The notes under the pieces were generated by a model. The model made no database searches. It saw nothing but the letters and a program-made list of their open reading frames with translations, and was not told where the DNA came from. Source: Bugulina stolonifera (Eukaryota > Bryozoa > Gymnolaemata > Cheilostomatida > Bugulidae). Taken from it: a stretch of DNA of 64,000 nt. Each line of letters opens with the position of its first letter. Within the stretch, counting starts at the first letter, position 1. The position numbers were made by a program, and so were the translations under genes. The stretch is from NCBI GenBank assembly GCA_935421135.1, contig OW285189.1:24244298-24308297 (forward strand). Reading direction: 5' to 3'. Of this stretch, positions 13,801-24,400 are shown piece after piece.

Positions 13801-16800
13801 CGAATTCTCTCACTACTTCAGCTGGCTGAGCTCAAGCGTTTTGAGAGCGTTGGCACCCTGGCGATTCGCGAGCATCAAATTCACTCCAAAACGCTTCCTT
13901 GTGTTTGCACCTTTAAAGATATTTAAAGAAGCCCTAAAACTAATCTACTTGAATTTTGTGTACCAGAATTTTCTTAACATTTTCTGTGGTGTCATGTTGT
14001 GTCTAAGTGAACACTAATATTAGCATCTTTTCCATTTTGCACATATCACTTGTCAGCCTCTTTCACTTCAGAACTGCCGATACCTATGGTAGACAAGCAC
14101 AGAATAGCCCTAGTGTGTACACAGATGAAAGAAATACAAGTTTGAAACGCTGCAGATACTGTTCCCAGAAGTTTCCAAGCTCCTATCTTGACTACCACCA
14201 GGTGAATACTTTACTTACTTTAGTATTATATACATGTAATTATTATATTTATATTGTATTGTGTGTCTATGTATTGTAGAATATTACATTGTAAAGGTAT
14301 TGTGTGTCTATGTAATGTACTCGTAGTTGGTTTAATATGGTGATACACATGCATGGAACCATTTTAATAGAATGGCTCTATCTAATTGACAATATCATTA
14401 TAGTACTATGAAATCTATACAACATGTAGTTGTTGCACCATTGCTGTTATCTATTCGGCCATGTGACGTGTATACAGTGTATGGAGTGCTAGTAGGTAAA
14501 ACAGTATTGCGCAATTTACAGTGTACATGTGCTGTTAGTATCTAATACAATTTAGTGTAGAATGTACATGTTAGTATGTAATTTAATAGTACAGAATGTA
14601 CTTGTATATGGGTTGCTAGTATGTGATATTGTAATGGTTTCTGTGATTTGGTGCGGTCGTCCTTGGACGACTATCGACCCAGAAATGAAGTGCCTATGAG
14701 TGGTAATAGGACTTCGCATTACATGAAAGATCGAGCGGTCTCAGTAGCCCAAATACTACCAAAGACGACCCATCTGATCTCAAGTCCGACCTTCAGACTA
14801 TACAATGAAAGAGAGTAGTTCAACCTAGTAGGCGGTTCGCTAAGCGAATGACCTAGTAAAAGGAAGAGAAAGTCCCTGTATCAAGTATAGATGTGTCTTT
14901 ATTGAAAGCCAAGTGTAGACTGAGACAATGAACAGTAAAACAGTGCCCTTTATATAGTATAAGGACTTCCGGCCGACGTGATGTCGGGAAAAGACGACGT
15001 GTGGTCGTCCGGAAGTTGCGCAACAAGATGGCCGCCGGAAGCCCGACGGCCGACCCAAAATAGGTCGGGTTCTACAAAAGTTGCTTATAATGGTCCAATT
15101 CATGTACAAAATGAATATCAATGGATTCTGAGAGGTCGGGCCTCTGTACATGGGTATAAAAGGCATTAAAAAGACTTAGTAACATTCATGCAGTTATATA
15201 CAGTTATATAGTGGAACAATACATGAATAAGTAGTGAGTGTGAACACATGGAGACACGTATATAGACAGTAATTAATGGTTTGGACATGCAATACAGCTA
15301 AAGGTAAGTATACGAACACTAATTATGAGAATGTGAGTGTCAGATGAGTAGCGCTATAACAACTACTGAGCACTTAAGATGCGATGGAGCTTCGTCCGGG
15401 AGTTGGAGTCGTATACAAATGTCCTGTACCATCACAATATAATACAAAAGATATTAAAACGTATTTTCCAAGGTTTTTCTCTAAGATCTTGTTGTATTGA
15501 TACCTGGTGTATTTGGATGTCTAGGAGAATGAATGCGATGTGTATAGTAAGGAGGTAGATGGCCCTGTCTTAGATTACAGAGGTAGAGGTAAAGGTGGTG
15601 ATCCACGCTATACAGCATCAGCTACTAGACTATCTACAGAATACCAACCTCACACTCGGGACAGAGGTATTGATAGCAGACACCATAACAAAGCTCAAAG
15701 GTGAGGAATTAACACACCCAACAAATTTGTGTTAATAGTACTGAGAAATAGCGCCATACTACTCACAGTGTGTATGATCAGCAATCTATCCTTGCGTTTT
15801 TTTTTCGGTGGATATAGCAGTAGTGGGTTATCATAATTCCGCTAAATAGTCCTTGATTATTTGTAAGAGATAATCGTATTCCAACCAGTGTATTATAATA
15901 ATATTAATAAGGTCTAGAAATGGAGTGTCACAGAGTTTCAATGGGAAAGAAGAAGTCAATGGGAGGCAAATCTTTGATTCCGATAGGGAGGAGGTGAATG
16001 GAGAACCTTCTAGAAGATCCTATAAGAAACCTGTTGTGTTAGGGGAAAGTTCAACCACTGTTGGTAAACATGGGTACAGCTCAACTAGAATAAATGATGT
16101 CCAGCAGAGTGGACCAGGAGGGATAGATAGCAGCACTTATGTGATCGGTAGCCAGTAAGTATAACCTGTACCTACATGACGCTGTGTGACCTGTACCTAC
16201 ATGACGCTGTGTGACCTGTACCTACATGACGCTGTGTGACCTGTACCTACATGACGCTGTGTGACCTGTACCTACATGACGCTGTGTGACCTGTATCTAC
16301 ATGACACTGTGTGACCTGTACCTACATGACACTGTGTGACCTGTACCTACATGACGCTGTGTGACCTGTACCTATATGACACTGTGTGACCTGTACCTAT
16401 ATGTGTGACCTGTACCTCCATGACACTGTGTAACCTGTACCTACATGACACTGTGTGACCTGTACCTATATGAGTCTGTGTGACTGTTAATTGGCCAAGA
16501 AAAGTGTCCTGTAACTAAATACATATTGTAATGTTTTAATATAAAATAGTTGTTATGATATTGTGCTTACCAATTTATGTACAAAATGTATGTATTATTT
16601 AGGTCACCTTTTTCTAGCCTATCAACTGCTAGCGTCAGCACTGTTACCGAGTCTCTCCTTGGTCGTCATGGTTCAATGAGTTTAACAAGTGTTGGAAGCA
16701 CTACTTCTACTATACGAGGTGAAGAGGAAGAAGAAGAACAGATGACTGACGCGGTGTGTATGTACTGTCACGATACATACCCAGTGGAATTTTTGAAAGA

Positions 16801-19413
16801 GCATGAGGTAAAGCATAGCACTATGATAGAAACAGCGTTATACACTCCAATTCTGTTGCTAATCAAGACTAAAATTTGGTTAAACAAAGAACAATTCATT
16901 TATTTTCAGATTCGGTGCAATGAAAGGGCACCTGCTACGGATGTTTCCATCACACCAGGTGCTGAATTTGGAGACCAGATTCCTGGTTCATTATTTGTTG
17001 AAGGAAGTAGAGCACAGGAACTTAGTGATACTGAAAATGATGATGATTTCTATTCAGGTTTCTCTACAAGATTACCTTCTATGGTGCCCACACCGTGAGT
17101 CATGAAAATTAATATTTTATACTGCATGTTTACTTCATTTGCTGCCTTGCTGCTAATGTGATAGTTTTGTGTGATAGTTTTGCAAAATTCCATGTTTTAC
17201 TGCATTTGTGAAGGTTATTTTTAAATGGATCAATTACCAAAAACTGCGGCCAAACTAAAATTAATCCTGTATAAATCTTATATGATTTCCCCTAGAGTCG
17301 TTTTAATTTCAATTGCTCTACCCGCTGTTAAGTCTTGTCATGTTTTCTCTCAGCTATGTGCATTGGTACAATGTCTTATTATACTGTTTTCTGATGTATA
17401 TGACAGATCTAGTAGAGTGTCTGCTTCCGTGCAGAAACCAGAGAACGTAGGAAATGAAAGGCTTCCCTGTGAGTTCTGTGAGAAGAGTTTGTCTCCCGAA
17501 AAACTGGAAGATCATCAGGTAACTAATTTATGTTTGTTGTAGAATGATTTCTCATCTATTGGCAAGGTTCCACTTGGCTATGTATGACACAGCTTGCGTT
17601 CTAGCAACTAAGTCAGTCAATCAGTATAGACTCCAACCATTCTTAGACAGCCATCTGTTGATTTATTGGATAGAAATTAAATTATTATTGTTGAGTCGTA
17701 ATTATAACAAAATATAAATACCATGTGGGGGATTACATATTAAGTTCTTTATTTCAGTATATTTGTACGAAGCGACTTCTAAATAACAACACTCACAGAG
17801 ACTCCATTGACCGTGCTAAAGGAGGGAGAGACAAGACCAAAGAGAAGGAAGGTATTGTCAGAGAGGATGACAGTTTGCAGGACGGCGGCTTTGTAAGAGG
17901 ACAGTTTCCAGGAAGGTTTTCATCTATTCAACATGAAGAAGAAAGGTTGGTTAACGATAAATCTGTTAGCCCAATGCTGATAGGTTCATGGAGTGTTGCC
18001 CTTATAATAATGTACATTTTGTACATTTACTTGTAATGACGCAGTTACATGCATAACAAGGTATCGATGTGCGTGTACAGTTACATGTCTAGTACAACTA
18101 TATCATGTAGATGTTCCTCTGACAGCTTACCAGAAGCAATTGGACGGATGTCTCTGGGTGATAAAGGGTACGAGGCTGATCAGAGCTTTGTTTCTTCCCA
18201 TACCAGCCTTCAATATGCTGAGTGCCAGCACTGTGGGGATCTGTACCACTTGGATGAGCTTATCGATCATGAAGTAAGATATAATTCACTGATTTACCTA
18301 TGGCTATCAAATCAGTATGTAATATCGTTCATGTATACAATAAATTGTACTATGGTGTATAATACAATCTTTTATCCTATGTTTTTCTTCTTTTATTTGT
18401 AATAGGAGAATTGTGAATATACAGTGAAAGCTGTTCCTGCCCAAGAGCCTTTGGTAGCAAATCTTACCCAGAACTCTGAGAAAAAAGACTCTCAAAGAAA
18501 AAAACCCGCCTCCAAAACCAAAGTGGTTGTTCGCTCAAAAATAATGGTTGGACGGGATACAGAAGCTCGAAAAAGGAGAAGGGCAGCAGCTAATACAAGG
18601 TGTGTTATACCACCAACTACTAGGGCCTCTACCACATATGTACACTGTACTGTAGTGTAAATGTTGTCTTATAGGTTGCACATGTACACTGTACTGTAGT
18701 GTACATGTTGTTTCATAGGTTACACATGTACACTGCACTGTAGCGCACATGTTGTATTATAGGTAGCACATGCACACTTTGCTGTAGTGTACATGTCATA
18801 TTGTAGGTTGCACATGTACACTGTACTGTAGTGTACATGTTGTATTATACGTATAGGTTGCTCATGCACACTTTGCTGTAGTGTACATGTCATATTGTAG
18901 GTTGCACATGTACACTGTACTGTAGTGTACATGTTGTATTATACGTATAGGTAGCACATGCACACTTTGCTGTAGTGTACATGTCATATTGTAGGTTGCA
19001 CATGTACACTGTACTGTAGTGTACATGTTGTATTATACGTATAGGTTGCTCATGCACACTGTACTGTAGTGTACATGTTGTATTGTAGGTAACACATGCA
19101 CACTGTACTGTAGTGTACATGTTGTATTATACATGTAGGTTACACGTTGCTGTCACATAATTAACTATATTGATAGTTAATTACTAACTGCATATAGTAT
19201 TACTAGAGGGATGTATAATACACTAGACCCTATTCAAAGTAAACAAATAGGAGAGGTATGTTATTCTTTGGTAGTTATACTCTAAAAGGGGATGATGCCC
19301 AGTGGTTGCCTTGATCTTATGTTTGTTCCATGTCTTTAAATACCTGTCTATATCCGTGATATTCTCTGTGTAGGAAACCTGGCTCTAGAAGTCCAAAACC
19401 AACAAGGCGCTAA
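7848..19413 (+). CDS. TRAFD1-like protein with an expanded array of C2HC zinc fingers
   Basis: Twenty coding exons: 7848-7897, 8860-9052, 9307-9769, 9903-9976, 10109-10547, 10744-10942 (or from 10717), 11396-11855, 12042-12224, 12324-12575, 13325-13419, 14072-14201, 15525-15700, 15912-16154, 16603-16807, 16910-17094, 17407-17518, 17758-17945, 18111-18273, 18406-18599, 19374-19413. All phases agree and give about 1,347 residues. Residues ~14-140 match the TRAFD1/FLN29 N-terminus (CRYCKNEIPVANIQTHE, HMATEH, CGARTDECEKC). Nine fingers of the form CxxC-x(11-12)-HQ/HE-..-C follow, near residues 247, 422, 610, 670, 755, 830, 1038, 1137 and 1254. Linkers are Ser/Arg/Asn-rich and disordered; the tail is basic. 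Vertebrate TRAFD1 is about 580 residues, so this is more than twice the usual size. In mammals TRAFD1 dampens TLR/NF-kB signalling; that role here is inferred. A poly(A) signal AATAAA lies at 19452-19457. Confidence 0.9.
7884..9472 (+). other. N-terminal TRAF-type zinc-finger block of the TRAFD1-like gene
   Basis: Encoded by exons 1-3. The first CxxC is assembled across intron 1: exon 1 ends TG and the acceptor tttgttaacag at 8859 supplies T, making Cys. This boundary also removes an in-frame conflict caused by the more upstream ttttttcag. The block continues with CSVCGETVPISYLDEHM, a TCSLC knuckle, and CPYCDLKY..HEEVCGARTDECEKC..HQSCNC. Order and spacing are those of the TRAFD1 N-terminus, not of a TRAF E3 ligase: no RING or MATH domain is encoded. 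Confidence 0.88.
8076..8690. repeat. Zoned (GTA)n array with 12-bp higher-order units in TRAFD1-like intron 1
   Basis: About 600 bp of trinucleotide repeat in three consecutive zones. Zone 1 is (gtagtagtagca)n to about 8160, zone 2 is (gtagtagtagcg)n from about 8160 to 8470, and zone 3 is (gtagtagtagtg)n from about 8515 to 8660, with a short GTG-rich junction at 8470-8515. The array is open in several frames only because the trinucleotide repeat lacks stops there. It lies inside intron 7898-8859 and is not coding. Confidence 0.95.
11500..11700 (+). repeat. Coding Ser-Arg-Asn-Gly repeat in exon 7 of the TRAFD1-like gene
   Basis: About 14 tandem short units based on ggtagtagaaaccg encode GSRNRSGSRNHQS-type repeats just before finger 3. 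The repeat is imperfect at the DNA level but keeps the reading frame. This points to a disordered, polar, positively charged linker grown by slippage in multiples of three. Confidence 0.85.
13075..13260. repeat. Short ~45-bp tandem repeat in TRAFD1-like intron 9
   Basis: Three to four imperfect copies containing catgtagactcc, then acattgactgtg, then cattactatatgacag. The preceding part of the intron (12576-13070) has no recognised feature. Confidence 0.75.
13622..13912. mobile_element. MITE with ~30-bp terminal inverted repeats flanked by TTAA
   Basis: The left end aagtgcaaacagacgggagc and the reverse complement of the right end aggtgcaaacacaaggaagc match, and both continue into gcgttttcg/gcgttttgg. 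TTAA lies immediately outside both ends (13618-13621 and 13913-13916). The internal sequence is GC-richer than the surrounding intron and has no transposase. The element is 291 bp, sits in intron 10 (13420-14071) and is non-autonomous. TTAA targets are used by piggyBac-type elements, but the termini do not start with CCC, so the superfamily is uncertain. Confidence 0.75.
14630..15436 (-). mobile_element. Solo LTR, family 1, copy A
   Basis: 807 bp inside intron 11 of the TRAFD1-like gene, inserted antisense. Read on the minus strand it starts TGTGATGGTACAGG, ends ACCATTACA (TG...CA termini) and is flanked by a perfect 4-bp duplication, atat (14626-14629 and 15437-15440). It carries a TATA box (tatataaagggc) and, about 50 bp on, an AATAAA signal, the order expected for U3-R-U5. 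Two more copies occur at 44570 and 57467. No internal retrotransposon sequence accompanies it. The short open frames inside it are not genes. Confidence 0.85.
16160..16485. repeat. 25-bp minisatellite starting 6 bp inside a donor site (intron 13)
   Basis: About 12 copies of a unit containing gtgacctgtacctacatgac. It starts almost directly after the donor gtaagt at 16155, so the whole 5' end of intron 13 is repeat. Later copies have indels. Confidence 0.93.
18640..19143. repeat. Compound ~40-60-bp tandem repeat in TRAFD1-like intron 19
   Basis: Alternating related units containing cacatgtacactgtactgta, then gtgtacatgttgtattata, with or without an inserted cgtatag. Units with ctttgctgtagtgtacatgtcatattgtag alternate with the first type, giving a two-unit higher-order pattern. 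The rest of the intron to 19373 is unremarkable. Confidence 0.9.
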
Positions 19414-21439
19414 GTATCAGCAAGTACATGTATGTCTTCACTCACACATTGAATAAAGCACAAGTACTGAGATCAGGTTAGGGGTTAGGGGTTACTGATT
19501 AAATTATGCTTCAGAAATTATAATTCTATGTCATTCTTACATTATCGCTGTCCATGTTATATATTATATGTTTGGTACAACTTTTCCATGATTGCTTTGG
19601 TAGTGAGCGAGTAAACAATCAATGCTGTGTAATTCACAATCCATATTGTAGTATTTATTGTAAACCTAGAAGTCCACAATAAGCTTGTGTAACGTTCCCT
19701 CCATGAATTAATGGTGACTTGGCTTGTTTTGGTCAGTGTGACATCCAGGCATACTCTACTACCACAAATAATATAATATTTTGACTGCGTATTGATTCTT
19801 TTTCTATTGATTGTATCACTATATTATTTGTCAATCAAGTTTTATGCAACAAATATGTACTTTTGCTCCATTAGACTATCTGGTCTTCAGACGGCAGACA
19901 TTTCCAAGTTCATTCATATCCAGCTCATTATTTTTGATACAATTACGAGATTGACCATATCAGGCATTTTTAAAGTCATTATTAGCAGGATAATAAATTT
20001 ATATACATACATGAATATACATATAATTGTGCTTGCAAGGGAATTCCACTACATAGTCTAGCTCTCTGTGAGATTACTGGTATGTCTTTATCAGTTGCAA
20101 TGTCAACCCTGTAGCTGTACCATGTTGACCCTGTAGCTGTACCATGTTGACCCTGTAGCTGTACCATGTTGACCCTGTAGCTGTACCATGTTGACCCTGT
20201 AGCTGTACCATGTTGACCCTGTAGCTGTACCATGTTGACCCTGTAGCTGTACCATGTTGACCCTGTAGCTGTACCATGTTGACCCTGTAGCTGTACCATG
20301 TTGACCCTGTAGCTGTACCATGTTGACCCTGTAGCTGTACCATGTTGACCCTGTAGCTGTACCATGTTGACCCTGTAGCTGTACCATGTTGACCCTGTAG
20401 CTGTACCATGTTGACCCTGTAGCTGTACCATGTTGACCCTGTAGCTGTACCATGTTGACCCTGTAGCTGTACCATGTTGACCCTGTAGCTGTACCATGTT
20501 GACCCTGTAGCTGTACCATGTTGACCCTGTAGCTGTACCATGTTGACCCTGTAGCTGTACCATGTTGACCCTGTACCATGTTGACCCTGTACCATGTTGA
20601 CCCTGTAGCTGTACCATGTTGACCCTGTACCATGTTGACCCTGTACCATGTTGACCCTGTACCATGTTGACCCTGTACCATGTTGACCCTGTACCATGTT
20701 GACCCTGCCAATATAGCACACTAACCAAAATCAATCCAAGGAAATTAAACTATTAGTAAGTTAGTTTATTAGAATAATACAAATGGAATAATGACCATAG
20801 TAATGACCATAGTAATGACCACTAGGGTTTATTCTAAGTTAAAGTTGACAGCAGAGAGTTAAATCGTATATAAAATTCAAAAATGGAATGAAGAAATATA
20901 AAATGATTAGAAATATAGACTTTATTATTCCCATTACTACTTCTAATACAGGTACACATTGTATATAATGTAGATGCAGCAACTGTAAGTGGATAAGTAG
21001 GTTCATACATTTGTATTTATGTGTATATAATGTGTAATATTGGGATGGGTGGAGTATAATACACGTTCTGAGCAACAAAAATATTGTATTAAAATTTGTT
21101 GGTACAAATATAATAATATATAAAATACAAAGTAATGTATTGTACAATAAGATGTAGATATAATTATGTGATTCCTAAATACCAAGTTTTGTATAGTATA
21201 TGAATAATAATAGATGAAATGCATGCACCTGTATATCTGTGTAGGGAATGAATATTTGACACCAATGAAGATAGACAGAAACTGGCTAAAAAATATTATA
21301 TTATGAGATCAAATTGTCCCCTTGTTCAGTCCATGCAGCAACCTTTATTCAGTCCAAATATAACTATTTGACATGTTCCTTGATAGGATAGAGTACTACT
21401 ACTATGTCAACTTAGCACCTTGTTTACATCTATGTTAGC
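19414..21439. other. Tail-to-tail intergenic region
   Basis: It lies between the TRAFD1-like 3' end (AATAAA at 19452-19457) and the minus-strand ankyrin-like gene, whose minus-strand AATAAA is read from ttattt-type sequence at 21344-21349. Apart from the 22-bp minisatellite at 20095-20708 it is AT-rich and contains no convincing ORF. The frames at 19792 and 20839 show no coding signature. Confidence 0.6.
20095..20708. repeat. 22-bp minisatellite (with 16-bp variant)
   Basis: About 20 near-identical copies of gttgaccctgtagctgtaccat (22 bp), then copies lacking agctgt (16 bp, gttgaccctgtaccat), with one 22-bp copy among them. Because 22 is not a multiple of three and no unit has a stop on the minus strand, all three minus frames stay open and give long repetitive artefact ORFs. 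Confidence 0.97.
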
Positions 21440-24400
21440 TCAGAGTCTAGTATTCTCAGAGAACTGGGTAGCAAGTCTATCAATAGGGAGGCCTGTCTCA
21501 TCATCCCTGTACATATTGCCATTGGTACTAAGGCTAAGCCCAGTTTCTGGGTCCACTTCCATATTAGTTACAACTTGTTGTTCTGGTGAAGGAACTGAGT
21601 CTATTTCTACATACTCTTTGTTGAAGAAGTTACACAGTCTAGTTAGATTGTTAGCCTTAGCCCTCTGGAGTAGAGTAGATCGGGGATGGAAGCACTCCAT
21701 CATAGCACACAGCTCGTTTGCTGGGGAACAAACCTCGTACTACAAGTAAAGCAGCAGTACTACAGAGATATTTGTGAAACAAAGGTCAGCTCCAATGAAT
21801 TAGATATAAATAATATCAAGGGCTTTGGTTGGCATTTCTTCCACAAAAATTTCCACTCTGGTAGAAAAATCTCATCTATGCACTATGGGATACATACATG
21901 TAGTCTGCACCTAGTGCACTATGGGACACATACATGTAGTCTGCACCTAGTGCACTATGGGATACAAACATGTAGTCGGCACCACCTTGTGCACTATGGG
22001 ACACGTACATGTAGTCTGCAACTAGTGCACTATGGGACACACACATGTAGTCTGCAACTAGTGCACTATGAGACACACGCATGTAGTCTGCAACTAGTGC
22101 ACTATGGGACACACACGTAGTCGGCACCTAGTACATGATGCGTGGCACAAGGTTGCTTGTAGTGTATGGTATTTAGCTATGACTAGGGGTTACCTGCTTG
22201 GTGACTGTTTTATCACAGCCCGACTCTAACATATATATAGCCACTTCTTCCTGTTGAGCATCCACCACATCAAACAGTATACTACTCATCTCTGCAATCG
22301 ACCCATAGGGCACAAAGTACTCTGTCAACCTGCACACTTCTGCCATGTTACCAGACTACAGCAAAATGTAGGTACTTGGTCAGGAAATGGATGAAAACGA
22401 GCAAATAGTGCTATAACAATGATGAAACATGACTCCTCAGTAATTCTATACAACTTTCATCCTTCAATAAGGAATGATATCACAGTTTCCAGTGGGCTCT
22501 GCAGACGCATAACAACTAAGAGTATGGTGTACAATACTTACTACACATGCTTGGGTGAACTGCTGTTGAAAGGCCTCACTGTCTGGTAGAGCATTTAAAG
22601 CTCCAGTGTGAAGAAAATTGTATACAAACTGAAATAACTCCGCCTCCATAACATGCTGCTGGTAGAAATAGGCTGACATTCCGTGCTGCAATGTACATTT
22701 ATAGAGTGACACATTGTATTACATGTACAGTGTTACATTATAGTACCCTAACAAGTTGTATTACAGTACCACACTGTATTACAGTATAACAATGTATTAC
22801 AGTACCACACTGTATTACAGTATAACAATGTGTTACAGTATCCCATTGCATTACCTTAACACAATATATTGCCCTAACACAATGTATTACCCTAAGACAT
22901 TGTGTTACACTAGTAATACTAGTGCTGCCCGGTGTTTCGGTATCATTCAATTTTTCAGTTGTCTTTTCTTTCGGATCAAATACCGCAAAAATTTAAAATG
23001 CAAACCGAAATTGAATGCAGCGGTTCGGTACGATTCAGTTCTAAAATTCAAACCGCGCCTGACCCCTTATCACACCCACTTCCGATAATGGCTGGCGTTG
23101 CAAACACGTGAATTCATGTTATGCTTCTTTTGATCCTTATAATTTGATGTCATCCTTGGAATCTAGACTTAGCTGCAGCCATGATTGTCACCCAGTGGTT
23201 GTTTATTGCAGTCTCACTCAATTCTAGCAGTTATGATTGCATATTGTTATAAAGAATTAATCTTTAATAATTGTTAATTATTAAACGAAACGAAAATGGC
23301 CGCCATTTTTATGCTTGTTTTAATCTTTATAATTTGATGTCATCTCTAGAATATAGACTTAGCTGCAGCCATCATTGTCACCCAGTGATGACTTCCTGTA
23401 GTTTTCACTCATTTCTAGTAGTCATACTTGTGTATTGTAATAGATAATTAATATTTAATTATTGCAAATTATTAAACGAAATGAAAATGGCGACTATTTC
23501 TGGACAATGGCTGAAATTGCGAACACATGAATTCATGTTAATCATCTTTTAATCTTTATAATTCGATGTCATCCTTGGAATACAGACTTAGCTGCAGCCA
23601 TCATTGGCATCCAGTAATAACTTACTGTAGTTTCACTCAATTCTAGTAGTTATACTTACATATTATTAGAAATAATCAGTATTTAATATTTGCGATTTAT
23701 TAGAGAAAGGTAAAAATGCCCGCCGTTACAGCAAACGCAGAATGTGACAATTCCCAAAATTGAGCATTCAGTTATAGGTTCAATTCAGTGTTTTTTCTGA
23801 ATTTAAAAAACAGAATTAAACCTAAGGTAGAAGACAACTTCGGTATTATTGTTTTTTTTGAAAAATCAGCAAATGCACATGCAGATCCAAACCGCCCAGC
23901 ACTAAGTAATAGCTTATCTGTGTAGTGGACAACTACTTACAGTACAACACCAGTCCACAGATGCCCCTGCTGCCTGCAATAGCTGAGCTGGTTCTTTATC
24001 CTTATCACCAAACAAGACGAATGCGTAGTGTAAGCATGTCAACATGTTCTGTAATACAACCATCAACAATCTACAAACTTGATACACATTGATTGGTGCA
24101 TATCTTCTTCAATAGGGAATTGAGTACCTTTTCTGTTGCATAATGTATAATGGTTCAAGTCCACACAGTTATAACAGAATTGTGATTGGATTTCTCTACC
24201 ACTTTCAATGAGATTAGATAAAATTTTTTTTAAATTACACAGTGCATATAGATTCTACAATGTATTTATCCCATCGTAGCCTCATGTAATTACGACACCA
24301 ACGAGTTCCTGAAAAGAATCCACATGCTTATTAACCAAATCTAAAACCTGTTGACTGAGTGTTATAGGATGTGTGGAGTTACCATCACCTGAAACATGTT

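Noticed and set aside
19982..20734. Three minus-strand frames encoding QGQHGTATGSTWY-type repeats
   Set aside because: A 22-bp repeat without stops cycles through all three frames, so the same peptide appears in each. No unique flanking coding sequence.
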